Below, in pieces: positions 1 through 10,725 of a DNA stretch of 32,797 bases; position 1 is the stretch's first letter; the number at the start of each line of letters is the position of its first letter. The translations under genes were made by a program, and so were the position numbers. The notes beneath the pieces are model-generated. The model did not search any database and was not told the origin of the DNA. It saw only the letters and a list, made by a program, of their open reading frames with translations. This DNA is from Blastocatellia bacterium (lineage in GTDB: Bacteria; Acidobacteriota; Blastocatellia; UBA7656): positions 1 through 32,797 of the forward strand of contig JAHFUG010000018.1 in the NCBI GenBank assembly GCA_023265195.1, read 5' to 3'.

Positions 1-622
1 CGTAGATCAGCGTGGTCATGTAGATAAAGAACAGCAGCACGAAGCCGAGCACGAAGGTCTGTCCGCCCTCGCTGCTTTCACCCTGCTCGGTAACCCTGTT
101 CTTTTTCATGCTGACTGCTTTGGTGTACACGCCGGCTTTATCCGCATCTATGCCGGCTCTAACCAGCCTGCGCTCGACTATGGCGGAGCTGAGGGCGCGG
201 CCCAGAGCCTCGATAGAGAAGTCGCTGACGTTCCGAGCGGAGTATTCGGGCTCCTGGCTGTCAAGCACGCCCGGCGGCAAAGTTATGTAGGCAAGGTCCG
301 AGTCCTTTAGCGCGCGCCGCTCCCATTCCTTACGCACCGCGGCGAGATCGGCGCCAGCGGGGATAGCCTCGCGCGTTAAGGCGTATCCCGTGTCGGCTAT
401 GCGATTCGACGTCCCCTTCTTGATCGCGTCAAAGAGCATTGGGTCGCCGCTTTGATCCAGGACGACCACGCGCCGTTCACCACCCGAGCGCCCGGCCAGC
501 AGCATGGGCCCCACGGTGAAGGCGAGCATCAAGACAGGCATCAGCAGGGTGCTTACGAGAAACGCGCGTGTGTGAACGCGCTGCGTGTACTCGCGCCGGA
601 TTATCACCAGTATCTTATTCAT
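1..622 (-). CDS. ABC-2 type (NatB-like) transporter permease, C-terminus truncated by window edge
   Basis: Own translation of the minus strand from ATG at 622: MNKILVIIRREYTQRVHTRAFLVSTLLMPVLMLAFTVGPML...; open to the left edge. Its start overlaps the stop of the ATPase gene (ATGA, 619-622). Not in the ORF track because it runs off the edge. Confidence 0.75.
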   Translation of the reverse strand, partial: MNKILVIIRREYTQRVHTRAFLVSTLLMPVLMLAFTVGPMLLAGRSGGERRVVVLDQSGDPMLFDAIKKGTSNRIADTGYALTREAIPAGADLAAVRKEWERRALKDSDLAYITLPPGVLDSQEPEYSARNVSDFSIEALGRALSSAIVERRLVRAGIDADKAGVYTKAVSMKKNRVTEQGESSEGGQTFVLGFVLLFFIYMTTLIY

Positions 623-1518
623 GCTTTTTTGGTCACGCTCTCAATGAAGATCTCATTCAGCGAAGGTTCGACGAACTCGAACCTGTTGACGCGGCCGCCG
701 GCCGCCACGGCTCTTCTCAAGATGTCCTGGCCATCGGCTCCGTTGGCGAGCACGATCTCGGTATGATTAGCGAACCGGTTTATGCGTTTGACGAGTTCGC
801 CGCTCAAGAATGAGTCGTCTCCGTCGTAGTCAAGCAGAACCGTATTCCGTCCGAAGCCCCGCTTTACCTCCCGGAGATTTCCACCCAGCACTTTCGTCGA
901 ATGGTTGATTAGACAAATATCGTCGCACATCTGTTCGACCTGTTCCATTTGATGCGTCGAGAAGATCACTGTCTTGCCTTGCGCCTTCATATCGAGAATG
1001 ACTTTCTTGAGCGTGCCCGTGCTAACGGGATCGAGTCCTGAGAACGGCTCGTCCAGGATCAGAAGATCGGGATCGTGAAGAATCGACCCGATGAACTGCG
1101 CTTTCTGCTGCATACCCTTGGAGAGTTCGGAACACTTCTTATTCTTCCAATCCGACAGCTCGAGCTTCTCCAGCCAGCCGTCGATTCGCCTAGCCGCTTC
1201 GTTCGCTTCGACTCCGCGGAGCCTCGCGAAGAAGAGAAGCTGATCTCCGACCTTCATCTTCTTATAAAGCCCGCGCTCTTCGGGCAGGTAGCCTATCCGT
1301 TGTTGAATCTCCTGTGAAACGCGCTGGCCCAGCACCTTTATCTCGCCCTCGTCGGGCGCAAAGATGTCCACGATCATTCGGATCGTCGTCGTCTTGCCCG
1401 CTCCGTTAGGACCCAACAGCCCGAAAATCGATCCTTGCCGAACCTCGAATGAGAGATCCCTGACCGCAACGAATTCGTCGAAGCGCTTTGTGACACTGGT
1501 CAATTGAACGACGTTCAT
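619..1518 (-). CDS. ABC transporter ATP-binding protein (NatA-like)
   Basis: Walker [10 protein letters not shown], signature LSKGMQQKAQ, Walker B LLILDEPFSGLDP; C-terminal extension typical of Nat-type ATPases. Confidence 0.93.
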   Translation of the reverse strand: MNVVQLTSVTKRFDEFVAVRDLSFEVRQGSIFGLLGPNGAGKTTTIRMIVDIFAPDEGEIKVLGQRVSQEIQQRIGYLPEERGLYKKMKVGDQLLFFARLRGVEANEAARRIDGWLEKLELSDWKNKKCSELSKGMQQKAQFIGSILHDPDLLILDEPFSGLDPVSTGTLKKVILDMKAQGKTVIFSTHQMEQVEQMCDDICLINHSTKVLGGNLREVKRGFGRNTVLLDYDGDDSFLSGELVKRINRFANHTEIVLANGADGQDILRRAVAAGGRVNRFEFVEPSLNEIFIESVTKKA

Positions 1519-1554
1519 CTATGTCTCCGATTTATGTCTTTCGGACCAGGCAGG

Positions 1555-2046
1555 CTAACGATGCTCTTGGTCCAGTAGTGAAGGATCGAAGTTACGCGTA
1601 GTTTGCTCGGTCACGCTTCCCATCACTCTCTGAGGTGGAGCGATTTGTGGCTGACTGTAGCCGGTGGCGTTGGAGGCCCGCGGGAACCGGTCCGCGGACC
1701 GTTTTTCCTTTCCGGTTCCCGCATCTGAAATCAGGCGTGAAAGCAACCGAAGCAGCATCATGACTATGCCAAATACCGTGGCGGAGCCCAGCGTTATCAT
1801 CGGCACGAGGAGTCCTTTCCCCGCGTTAGTGCTTGCCGCCAGTCCGGCTACAATGCCGAACACGATGCCGAGTCCACCCAACCCTACCGCTATCGTAGCC
1901 AGCGCAAGCGCCCAGACCGCGCTGGTCAATCTCGGTTGATGCGTCATGCCTACACCAACGTCGGCTGTGTTGTAGAGGTTGGCTCCGCACCTCTTGCAGA
2001 ATCTGATCCCAACCGTTGCTTCAGCGCCGCAGTTTGAGCAGTACAT
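1555..2046 (-). CDS. Zinc-ribbon domain membrane protein
   Basis: N-terminal MYCSNCGAEATVGIRFCKRCGANL (CxxC...CxxC) followed by two hydrophobic segments; GGAGGG upstream of ATG. Confidence 0.8.
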   Translation of the reverse strand: MYCSNCGAEATVGIRFCKRCGANLYNTADVGVGMTHQPRLTSAVWALALATIAVGLGGLGIVFGIVAGLAASTNAGKGLLVPMITLGSATVFGIVMMLLRLLSRLISDAGTGKEKRSADRFPRASNATGYSQPQIAPPQRVMGSVTEQTTRNFDPSLLDQEHR

Positions 2047-2187
2047 TGTTCCCTCCTCGCCATCCCTCCATCGGCCCGCCGAGGATGAAGGCTAGCGGTT
2101 CCTGTGTTTCTCACGCGTAGTTCAACGCTGCATCGCGATTCGGCGCCTCGGGATTGGCAGTACATGTCATCTCCCGCCTTGAGTACG

Positions 2188-2655
2188 CTACTCGACTGGC
2201 TGCTTATAGCGCGGCTCATGAAAAGTCCGCGTCGTGTTCTCGGTGACGCTGCCGGCCGGAATCGAGGGCGCGATCATCTGAGGCCGGTCGAATTCACTCG
2301 TCGCAATTGGTTTTTGAAACGCGGGAGGCGTCCAGCTTCTAGGATGTATGCCGGCCAGCCTGGTCAACAGTCTGATCAACAGCCAGGTGACGCCTAATAT
2401 CAAGAATGATCCCATCACCGCCGTAATCCCGACGATGTCCGAAGCCGCTCTTAACGCCGTCATAGCGATCAAGCCGCTGAAGAGAGCGCCTACGCTGAAA
2501 ATACCGAACGCGGCTATCGCCCAGATCATGCTTGCAAGCTTTGGAGGAGGTTCGGCCATACCCATTTGACCTTGAGATGGGCTCAAGCTAATCCCGCATC
2601 TTTTGCAGTAGTTCAAACCCTGAGTTGCAGGCGCCCCGCAAAAATGACAATACAT
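2188..2655 (-). CDS. Zinc-ribbon domain membrane protein (paralogue of preceding gene)
   Basis: MYCHFCGAPATQGLNYCKRCGISL plus two hydrophobic segments and a similar C-terminal GSVTE.TTR.F motif. Start placed at the internal Met (2655) by paralogy rather than 2697. Confidence 0.8.
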   Translation of the reverse strand: MYCHFCGAPATQGLNYCKRCGISLSPSQGQMGMAEPPPKLASMIWAIAAFGIFSVGALFSGLIAMTALRAASDIVGITAVMGSFLILGVTWLLIRLLTRLAGIHPRSWTPPAFQKPIATSEFDRPQMIAPSIPAGSVTENTTRTFHEPRYKQPVE

Positions 2656-3181
2656 TGAATTCCCCCAGAAGCCTAACGGTACTGTCCGCCCGATCAATCC
2701 TGCCCGTAGGAAGGCGCTTGTATGTTCCTGATTAATCCAGTGTAAGTACGTTACGAAAACTAGATTGGTTCAGGTTCAGCGTCTAATCGCATCGTAGCCA
2801 CGCTTCCACGAGCAGCAACCGCTCGCGCCTCGATTATGATATGGCTGCAGCTTGAGCTCCAAACGAGTGAGCCTGGAAATTGCGCGGATAAATAAAAAGC
2901 GCGACCGTCGGCTTCAGTATTTACAAAAGCCAGATGCGCCGAGCAAGAGAGCGCTGAGCTTGCCCACGAGCGGCATAGACACACCTGCACTATGCTCTCA
3001 AGAAATTTGCGGCCCTCCTCGGCTTAGCCTGGGGCCTAGGCGCGGCACCGGGCTGTAGTAGATTGCCGCGTCTCTTGACGTTTGGTGATGCTCGGCCGAA
3101 ATGAGTCATCAGCCGAATCGCTGCTTACGAGCGCAATAGAACTGTGATACGTTGATTCGGATACAATCGGACGGAGGCCGG

Positions 3182-4672
3182 ATGGAACTTAGGGAACTCT
3201 CGATAAGCCTTCTTCGTGAACGCATCGCCGCCGGTGAAATCAGAGCCGCTGAGATTTGCCGCGCCGCGCTCGACCGGATTGAGCTGCTTGCGGAGCTTAA
3301 TGCGTTTCTTACCGTGACCGCCGACTCGGCGCTCGAACGAGCGGAACGTCTGGACATTGTTGCGCGGAAAGGCGATCCTCTCCCACCCCTTGCCGGAGCG
3401 ATTCTAGCCATCAAGGACGTCATACTCGTCGAGAACGTGCGCGCCACCGCCGGCTCCCGAATCTTGTACAATTACATTCCGCCTTACACCGCAACAGCCG
3501 TCAAACGCCTCGAATCCGCCGGGGCGATAGTCATTGGAAAGACAAACTGCGACGAGTTCGCTATGGGCTCCTCGAATGAGAATTCCGCTTATGGCGCGGT
3601 AAGAAACCCGTGGAACACCGAGCATGTGCCGGGAGGTTCGTCGGGCGGGTCGGCGGTTGCCGTTGCATCGGGAATGGCGATGGCCGCTCTCGGCTCCGAC
3701 ACGGGAGGTTCGATTCGTCAACCCGCCAGCTTTTGCGGCGTGGTGGGATTGAAGCCGACATACTCGCGCGTGTCACGATATGGACTTATAGCTTACGGGT
3801 CATCGCTCGATCACATCGGACCAATCGCGAACTCCGTGGAAGACGCGGCTCAGATATTAAAGGTCATGGCGGGACATGACCCGTACGATTCGACGTCAAG
3901 CAGGGCGCCGGTTGACGATTACGTAGCTTTGCTGGACGGCGGCGTGCGCGGACTTCGGATCGGCGTTCCTCCGGAGTACTTCGGGGAAGGGCTCGACTCA
4001 GAAGTAAGAAAAGGAATCGAAGCCGCCGTTAAGATATTCGAAGAACTTGGGGCCGAGATTGTCAGCGTCAGTTTGCCTCATACGAAATACGCCGTGCCGG
4101 TCTACTACTTGATCGCTACGGCGGAGGCGAGTTCGAATCTAGCCCGTTTTGATGGGGTGCGATATGGATTTCGCGCCGAGACCGCGTCAAGCCTCAAAGA
4201 GATGTATAGCCGCACGCGCGATCGAGGTTTCGGCGCTGAAGTGAAGCGGAGAATAATGCTCGGAACCTACGCTTTGTCGGCCGGGTACTATGATCAGTAC
4301 TACGGGAAAGCGCAAAGGGTGCGCTCCCTAATCGAGCGGGACTTCCGCGATGCTTTCAATTCTTGCGACGTAATCGCCACGCCGGCGGCGCCGTCAACGG
4401 CGTTTCGCATTGGTGAAAAGGTCGATGACCCTCTCGAGATGTACCTGCAAGATATTTACACCGTCACGCTGAATTTAACCGGGTTGCCGGGCGTTGTTCT
4501 GCCTTGCGGCCTGTCCTCCAGCGGGTTGCCTATCGGAATACAACTGATCGGTTCTCGCTTCGACGAGGCGCGTCTTCTTAGAGCGGCGAGCAGCCTCGAA
4601 AGAGTCATAAGAGGGAGTTATCAACCCCAGGCGTTGAGAATACCTCGTGTGAATACGCCCGCCACTGCGTGA
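3182..4672 (+). CDS. gatA: Asp-tRNA(Asn)/Glu-tRNA(Gln) amidotransferase subunit A
   Basis: Amidase signature: [89 protein letters not shown] 4 nt upstream of ATG 3182 favours this start over 3152. Confidence 0.93.
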   Translation: MELRELSISLLRERIAAGEIRAAEICRAALDRIELLAELNAFLTVTADSALERAERLDIVARKGDPLPPLAGAILAIKDVILVENVRATAGSRILYNYIPPYTATAVKRLESAGAIVIGKTNCDEFAMGSSNENSAYGAVRNPWNTEHVPGGSSGGSAVAVASGMAMAALGSDTGGSIRQPASFCGVVGLKPTYSRVSRYGLIAYGSSLDHIGPIANSVEDAAQILKVMAGHDPYDSTSSRAPVDDYVALLDGGVRGLRIGVPPEYFGEGLDSEVRKGIEAAVKIFEELGAEIVSVSLPHTKYAVPVYYLIATAEASSNLARFDGVRYGFRAETASSLKEMYSRTRDRGFGAEVKRRIMLGTYALSAGYYDQYYGKAQRVRSLIERDFRDAFNSCDVIATPAAPSTAFRIGEKVDDPLEMYLQDIYTVTLNLTGLPGVVLPCGLSSSGLPIGIQLIGSRFDEARLLRAASSLERVIRGSYQPQALRIPRVNTPATA

Positions 4673-4832
4673 GCGAGGCGCTGACGGGCCTTTCCCGTGA
4701 TGCCCCGTCATGCCCGCGTGGCCGGCCCGCGAGAATCAATTCGACACTGCCTTAACCGCGTGATAAGAATTCTAAGGACGTTTGCATCGTTCTTCGCAAG
4801 GAGTATCCCCCTATCAGGAGTAGCCGCTTAAA

Positions 4833-7316
4833 ATGATTCGAGTGAGGTTCTTGCCGGCGGGAAAGCTGGCGGCGTTGTTGTTGTTCCTTTCAATAACCGC
4901 CGCGCTGGTTGGCTATCTAACCTTTAGAGGCAGACGCGCCGCGCAAAGGACCGACCGGCCGAAGCTGCAGGATAAACTCGTTGCCGTGCTCAGCGACACG
5001 AGATACGCGCACGAGGTCGGCGGCAAGATTCGCTTCATCCTCACGTCGGGAACGGACAGGACATACCAGGACGGATCGCACGAACTTGAACAGGTCAGAC
5101 TTGAATCGCACGGCGTGAACGGGAATAGAAACGATCTGGTCGTCGCCGACAAGGCTCGCGTCAGCGACACAACCGATCTCAACAAGCTGGACGCCGAGTT
5201 CACTTCGAACGTCGTCGTGCAGACGTCGGACGGGCTCACGATCAAGACAAGCTATCTCCACTACAGTCAGACCGAGAACAAGGTTGACACCAAGGAACCG
5301 CTCGAATTCGAGCGCAAGACGATGTCCGGCCGCGCTATTGGAATGATCGTCGATGTGAATGACGAAAGGGTGCGCCTGCTCAAGGACGTCGATGTAACCA
5401 TCAAACCGAAATCGGCCGCGGACGCAAAGCCGTCTTCGCCTGCAACCCCGGCGGCTCACTCGAACGTGCAAACGCAGCCTGAAGAAACGCCTGAAGAGCG
5501 GGCGGCGCGAAAAGAGCAAAAGCGCGCACGCAAGCTGGCTCGCAGGCGGGCCGAGGAAGCGGCTTCTCAAGCCGGCGCCCGGGCCGCCACCGCGGGTTCG
5601 CGCAAGGCCGGAGCCGCGGCGAGTCGAAGAGCGGTTAAGAAGAACGCGAGTGGAAATCCCAAGGAACCGGTTCACATCCGCGCGGCTGAGGCACTGCTCG
5701 AAAAAAAGGAGCGCCGGGTTACTTTTGCCGGAGCGGTGGTGGTCACAAAGGCCGCTGAAGAAATGCGAGCGGATAAGATGACGGGCTTTCTTGACGCGGC
5801 CGATCGCTTCGAACGAATCGAAGCCCGAGGAAAGTCCGCTCTCAAGCAGACCGGCAAGTCGGAGGTTACCTGCGACGACATGGACTTCTTTTTCGGCGAG
5901 GACCATAGTCTCATCCGCGCGGAGGGACGAGGCAATGTTTATTCGCGTTCCCTGGGCGATGAGCCGCTTAGGGAAGCTCGCTCCGACGCGGTTGAGGTTA
6001 CCTTCATCGACGGCCCCGACGGCGCTGCCGCGGATACGATGACTGCAACCGGGAACTCCAATTTGCACATTCAGGCTCCAAAACCACGTTCTGAAAGTGA
6101 CAACCCGGCCTCTCGCCATCTCTCGGCGAACGTGATCACGATGCAGTTCCAGCCGGGCGGCAAGCTCATTAAGACGGCTCACGCGTCGGGAGACGCCGTG
6201 ATCACGGTCGTTCCAACGCGAGCGGAGAGGAAGGCGGACAAGAAAACCATCCACGCTCCAAGAATGACCGCTGAGTTCTTCGATGAAGAGAATCGAGTGA
6301 GACACTTTGAAGCTACGGGCGGCGTCAAGACGGAGGTCGAGGCGACGGTGGCGGGCGCGCACGAGCCTCGGATCACGACGAGCAAGCGGCTAACGGCTGA
6401 CTTCGCCGTTGATTCTCAGGACATCGACCGCATCGTTCAAGATGGTGACTTCAAATATGCGGAGGGCGACCGCAACGGCATTGCGGATAGCGCGGTGTAT
6501 GACGGAAGAACCGAGGTTCTCAGCTTTCGTGGCAAGCGGCCGATGGCTTGGGACACGAAGGGCAGAACGCAGGCGGACGAGATCGATTATGACCGGCAAA
6601 AGGACGAGCTTCACGCCCGCGGCGACGTGCGCACGACCTATTACAGCCCGGAGACGGCGGGCGGCTCGACGCCGTTCAAGAAAACCAAATCGCCGGTTTT
6701 CATAACCGCCGACCGCGCGGACGCCAGGAGTGAAGACAACATAGCGATTTACACGGGCAACGCCCGCGGCTGGCAGGACGACAACTTCGTGCGCGGCGAT
6801 CGGATCGAGCTTTACGACGATGAAAAGAAGATGGTGGCCGTCGGCCACGTCGAGAGCGCGCTTTACACCGTCGAGCGCGAGACGTCGCCGGGCAAGCGCG
6901 AGATCGTGCCGGGCTTCGCCACGGCGGATCGAATGACCTACTCGGACGCCACGCGGCTGGTTCATTACGACGGGCGCGTGAAGGCCAGACAAGGCGTGGA
7001 TCACATAGAGGCCGAGGTTGTGGACGCTTACCTCAAAGAAGGAACAAATGAAGTCGATCACATCATTGCGGAGCGTGGGGTTGTAATGACGCAGCCCGGA
7101 CGCCGCGGCGTCGGCGACAGGATGACGTACGCCGCCAGCGACGGCCGCGCGGTTCTGATTGGCAAGAGCGCCAAAATCGACGACGAAGAGAAGGGTTCTA
7201 CAATGGGGTCAGAATTGACTTTCTATAGCCGCGATGATAAGGTTTCGGTCGAAAATAAACAGACCGCTGGACGCGTTCGATCAACGCATCGTTTGACAAA
7301 GGGCAAAGGGAAGTAA
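4833..7316 (+). CDS. LPS-export LptC/OstA-like multidomain protein (827 aa)
   Basis: Single N-terminal TM then LptC-like beta repeats, an A/R/K-rich linker, then OstA-like repeats (HIRAAEALLEKKERRVTFAGAVVV; DRMTYSDATRLVHYDGRVKARQGVDHIEAEVVDAYL). Directly upstream of lptB. Confidence 0.8.
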   Translation: MIRVRFLPAGKLAALLLFLSITAALVGYLTFRGRRAAQRTDRPKLQDKLVAVLSDTRYAHEVGGKIRFILTSGTDRTYQDGSHELEQVRLESHGVNGNRNDLVVADKARVSDTTDLNKLDAEFTSNVVVQTSDGLTIKTSYLHYSQTENKVDTKEPLEFERKTMSGRAIGMIVDVNDERVRLLKDVDVTIKPKSAADAKPSSPATPAAHSNVQTQPEETPEERAARKEQKRARKLARRRAEEAASQAGARAATAGSRKAGAAASRRAVKKNASGNPKEPVHIRAAEALLEKKERRVTFAGAVVVTKAAEEMRADKMTGFLDAADRFERIEARGKSALKQTGKSEVTCDDMDFFFGEDHSLIRAEGRGNVYSRSLGDEPLREARSDAVEVTFIDGPDGAAADTMTATGNSNLHIQAPKPRSESDNPASRHLSANVITMQFQPGGKLIKTAHASGDAVITVVPTRAERKADKKTIHAPRMTAEFFDEENRVRHFEATGGVKTEVEATVAGAHEPRITTSKRLTADFAVDSQDIDRIVQDGDFKYAEGDRNGIADSAVYDGRTEVLSFRGKRPMAWDTKGRTQADEIDYDRQKDELHARGDVRTTYYSPETAGGSTPFKKTKSPVFITADRADARSEDNIAIYTGNARGWQDDNFVRGDRIELYDDEKKMVAVGHVESALYTVERETSPGKREIVPGFATADRMTYSDATRLVHYDGRVKARQGVDHIEAEVVDAYLKEGTNEVDHIIAERGVVMTQPGRRGVGDRMTYAASDGRAVLIGKSAKIDDEEKGSTMGSELTFYSRDDKVSVENKQTAGRVRSTHRLTKGKGK

Positions 7317-7319
7317 CAG

Positions 7320-8150
7320 GTGCAAGAGATCGTGGACGAAGTATCTGTGATCGAATCTGCTCCCGAGAGTGCTGAACAAACCGAACCCCATATCAGAGAG
7401 AAAATCAGCACGAATATTCAGGCGGAGATAAGCCTGCTTGGCGCGGAAGGACTGAAAAAATCTTACCGCAAGCGGCTTGTCGTTAATGACGTTTCGATAG
7501 TCATACGCCAGGGTGAGATTGTAGGTTTGCTTGGGCCAAACGGCGCGGGCAAGACGACTATCTTTTACATGATAGTGGGTCTTGAAAAACCCGACGGTGG
7601 CAGAGTCTTTCTCGATGAAAAAGATATTTCGCGGCTTCCTATGTACCTTCGGGCGCGGAACGGCATTAGCTATTTGCCTCAGGAGGCGTCCGTCTTTCGC
7701 AAGCTCACGGTCGAAGAGAATATTCTGGCCATCCTGGAAACTCTTACGCTCAAGAGACGCGAACGCGAACGCAGGCTGGAACTGCTGCTGGATGAACTGG
7801 ACATATCATACGTGAGGCGCACGAAGGCGTATCAATTGTCGGGTGGGGAACGGAGGCGGACCGAAATAGCCAGGTGCCTGGCGATCGAGCCTCGATTTAT
7901 TCTTCTCGACGAACCGTTCGCCGGCATCGATCCAATAGCGGTGATTGACATTCAGCGGATAGTGCGGAGGCTCAGCGCCAGAGGCATTGGCGTCTTGATC
8001 ACCGATCACAACGTCCGCGAAACGCTGGCCATAACCGACAGAGCATATATAATAAACGACGGCCAGATAATACGCTCCGGCACCCCAGCCGCGTTGACGC
8101 GCGATGAAGAAGTAAAACGTGTTTATCTGGGCGAGAATTTCAGAATGTGA
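7320..8150 (+). CDS. lptB: LPS export ABC transporter ATP-binding protein LptB
   Basis: [82 protein letters not shown]: LptB-specific pattern. GTG start at 7320; about 40-aa N-terminal extension of uncertain start. Confidence 0.93.
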   Translation: MQEIVDEVSVIESAPESAEQTEPHIREKISTNIQAEISLLGAEGLKKSYRKRLVVNDVSIVIRQGEIVGLLGPNGAGKTTIFYMIVGLEKPDGGRVFLDEKDISRLPMYLRARNGISYLPQEASVFRKLTVEENILAILETLTLKRRERERRLELLLDELDISYVRRTKAYQLSGGERRRTEIARCLAIEPRFILLDEPFAGIDPIAVIDIQRIVRRLSARGIGVLITDHNVRETLAITDRAYIINDGQIIRSGTPAALTRDEEVKRVYLGENFRM

Positions 8151-8200
8151 GAAGTGGGGAGCCGGCGCGCCGCCAGTCCCTGGGCCTTATTGATTAGATT

Positions 8201-9760
8201 ATGTCCGTTAAGCCTTATCTTACTACTAGTCTCTCTCAACGGCTGGTGCTCACGCCGCAGATGCGGCAACGCATAGAGCTGCTGGCGATGACCAAGCTCG
8301 AACTCACCGATCTGATTACGACCGAAATGTCGGCTAATCCCGTGCTGGAGGAATCTAGCGGCCCGGACGCAGCCGAAGAATCGTCGGTGATGAACGATGA
8401 AATCACCGCCATTGACGCGACCACCGCGGACTATATCAGACCCAACGGCGAGGCCCCGGTTTCGGAGGCGCCGGTTGACGGAGCTGCTTCAATCCCGCAA
8501 GACAACGCGAGCGCCGCGGCCGCCGAAACCGCCCCGATTGAAGGCGAGTCAGAGCCGGAGCGCGAACGCGACCCTTTCGAAGAAATCGACTTCGGGTCCA
8601 CATTCGAAGATTACCTGGATCCCGGATACAAGACCCACGAATACGAGTCTCGCGATGAAGTCTCGTTCGAGAACATGCTCACCCGGCGGCAATCGCTGTG
8701 CGATCAATTGGTTTGGCAGCTTCACTTGACGGAAGTATCCGATCAGGTGCGCGAAGCCGGCGAAGCCATCATAGGCAATCTGGACGAGAACACCGGTTTT
8801 CTTGACGCTACCGTCGAGGAAATCGCCGCTATGGGCCCATGGCCGCTCGAAGTCGTCGAAGAAGCGCTCAGCGTAGTTCAGTTGTTGGACCCCGTGGGCG
8901 TCGCGGCGCGTGACGTTCGAGAATCGCTCTTGATTCAACTTCAATACTATGGGTTTGGCGGCCGGCTAGCCGCCCAAATGGTGCGCGATCACTTCGAGCA
9001 TCTCCAAACACATAAGCTTCCCGAGCTTGCCAGGACTCTCAACGTGGCGGTGGAACAGTTGCTCGAGGAGATGGAGATCATCAAGAAGATGGATCCGAAG
9101 CCGGGCCGCAAATTTTCCGCCGAAGACGCCCAGCCCATAGTCCCCGAAGTGACGATAGAGAAAGTGGACGACGACTATGTGCTACGTTTCGAGGATGACG
9201 GCATGCCTCAACTGCGGATCAACAGAACATACCGGCAGATGATGGAGTCCAAGGAATCGTCGAAAGAGACTCGCGACTACATAAAGGAGCGGTTTCGCTC
9301 GGCGGTCGATCTTCTCAAGAACATCGAACACCGCCGCCAGACCATTTACAGAGTGTGCCAGTCAATCGTCGAACGGCAGCGCGACTTCCTCGATCACGGC
9401 GTAGAGCAGCTAAAGCCCATGATGTTGAAAGACATCGCCGAGGACATCGGAATGCACTTGAGCACGGTCTCCCGCGTCGTCAACCGCAAGTACGTTAATA
9501 CGCCGCAAGGGGTTTACGAACTGCGGCGGTTTTTCACCGAGGGGATGAAGTCGGACAGCGGGGAAGACGTCTCTACCAGAGTGCTGAAATTGAAGATCAA
9601 GAAGATGATTGAAGCCGAAGACGCCCATCGCCCAATAACGGACGACGAGATAGCAAAACGTCTTGCGAGGGATGGAGTGAAATTGAGCCGCCGAACCGTA
9701 GCGAAATATCGCGAGCAGATGCGCATACCCGGTTCGAGGGAGCGCCGCGCCATCGTGTGA
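8201..9760 (+). CDS. rpoN: RNA polymerase sigma-54 factor
   Basis: Region [64 protein letters not shown]; RpoN box [15 protein letters not shown]. Confidence 0.97.
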   Translation: MSVKPYLTTSLSQRLVLTPQMRQRIELLAMTKLELTDLITTEMSANPVLEESSGPDAAEESSVMNDEITAIDATTADYIRPNGEAPVSEAPVDGAASIPQDNASAAAAETAPIEGESEPERERDPFEEIDFGSTFEDYLDPGYKTHEYESRDEVSFENMLTRRQSLCDQLVWQLHLTEVSDQVREAGEAIIGNLDENTGFLDATVEEIAAMGPWPLEVVEEALSVVQLLDPVGVAARDVRESLLIQLQYYGFGGRLAAQMVRDHFEHLQTHKLPELARTLNVAVEQLLEEMEIIKKMDPKPGRKFSAEDAQPIVPEVTIEKVDDDYVLRFEDDGMPQLRINRTYRQMMESKESSKETRDYIKERFRSAVDLLKNIEHRRQTIYRVCQSIVERQRDFLDHGVEQLKPMMLKDIAEDIGMHLSTVSRVVNRKYVNTPQGVYELRRFFTEGMKSDSGEDVSTRVLKLKIKKMIEAEDAHRPITDDEIAKRLARDGVKLSRRTVAKYREQMRIPGSRERRAIV

Positions 9761-9856
9761 GTACGTGCCGGCAGGTCCCGCGAGACCGATAGCACAAGCG
9801 CGATCCACCAGCCGTGGCTGCACCGGCCTAAGTTTCATAACTTCAAGGAGGCACTG

Positions 9857-10390
9857 ATGGAATTTGAGTTCACTGGCCGTCACATACGGATAACGCCGAC
9901 TATCGAACGGCTGGTGCGAAAAGAGATGGGCAAACTCGACCGCATCCTGGACTCGGCGCCGATGCGGGCGCACATCATTCTCTCATCGGAAAAGCACCGA
10001 AAGTGCGCCGAGATCGTGGTCTATTGGCGTGACAGTGTTTTTACCGGGATCGCCGAGAACAACGACCTCAATCACTCCATTACTACCGCCGCGTCCAAAG
10101 TAGAGAAGCAGGTCCTGCGCCTCAAGGAAAAATTCGGCTCGAAGAAACGGCGGCGCACCTCCACACGGGCGGTGACTCCGGCCGCGGATGGATCTTCAGA
10201 GGCCGCTCCGTCAACGCCTCGCATAATCCAAGCGCGGCGGTACAGGGTCAAGCCGATGACTCCGGAGGAGGCGGCGTCAATCGTTGCCGAATCGAGTGAT
10301 CAGTTCATAGTGTTTCGCGACGCTGAAACCAATAAAATCGGAGTCCTGTATAAGAGAACGGACGGCAACTTTGGTTTCATCGAACCGTAG
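9857..10390 (+). CDS. hpf: Long-form ribosome hibernation promoting factor
   Basis: N-terminal MEFEFTGRHIRITPTIERLVRKEMGKLDRI; C-terminal RYRVKPMTPEEAASIVAESSDQFIVFRDAETNKIGVLYKRTDGNFGFIEP; follows rpoN; AAGGAGG upstream. Confidence 0.94.
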   Translation: MEFEFTGRHIRITPTIERLVRKEMGKLDRILDSAPMRAHIILSSEKHRKCAEIVVYWRDSVFTGIAENNDLNHSITTAASKVEKQVLRLKEKFGSKKRRRTSTRAVTPAADGSSEAAPSTPRIIQARRYRVKPMTPEEAASIVAESSDQFIVFRDAETNKIGVLYKRTDGNFGFIEP

Positions 10391-10392
10391 AA

Positions 10393-10539
10393 CAGTGGTC
10401 AGTGGTCAGTGGTCAGTGGTCAGTGGCCAGTGGCCAGAGAGCAGGGATCAGTGGCCGGAAGGGGTCAGTGGTCAGCCGGAAATCAGTGGCCGGAAGTCAG
10501 TCGCCAGGGATCGGTGGCCAGAGAGCAGGGATCAGTGGC
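10393..10539 (+). repeat. Degenerate heptanucleotide tandem array (CAGTGGT/CAGTGGC and variants)
   Basis: Read directly: 4x CAGTGGT, 2x CAGTGGC, CAGAGAG, CAGGGAT, CAGTGGC ... CAGTCGC CAGGGAT CGGTGGC CAGAGAG CAGGGAT CAGTGGC. Confidence 0.95.
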
Positions 10540-10693
10540 TGATCCGCTCGGGTTCAAAGGGGCTCAGGCGCTGTGATGAATTGCCAGAGTCGTAAGATTT
10601 ACTGTCCGAATAAACTACCAAAGGAGACCAGTCCTTGCATTATCGTAGGTTCGTGAGGCTCCGACTAGCCACTGTCTTTACTTCCGGGCGCTG

Positions 10694-10721
10694 GCCACTG
10701 CCCACTGGCCACTGACCACTG
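10694..10721 (-). repeat. Inverted-orientation copies of the same heptamer (GCCACTG CCCACTG GCCACTG ACCACTG)
   Basis: Four contiguous heptamers, reverse complement of the 10393-10539 unit, ending 4 nt before the rapZ ATG. Confidence 0.95.
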
Positions 10722-10725
10722 TCTT

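Noticed and set aside
1950-2219. 89-aa minus-strand ORF between the zinc-ribbon genes as a functional gene
   Set aside because: Lacks a complete CxxC pair and transmembrane region and overlaps the next gene out of frame; better explained as a degenerate remnant.
4917-6362. 481-aa minus-strand ORF opposite the LptC/OstA-like gene
   Set aside because: Arg/Leu/His-rich shadow ORF in GC-rich antisense; no recognisable domain and fully overlaps a well-supported CDS.
10371-10595. 74-aa ORF rich in VVSGQW / PESRDQW
   Set aside because: Direct translation of the heptamer array; overlaps the hpf end and is a repeat artefact.
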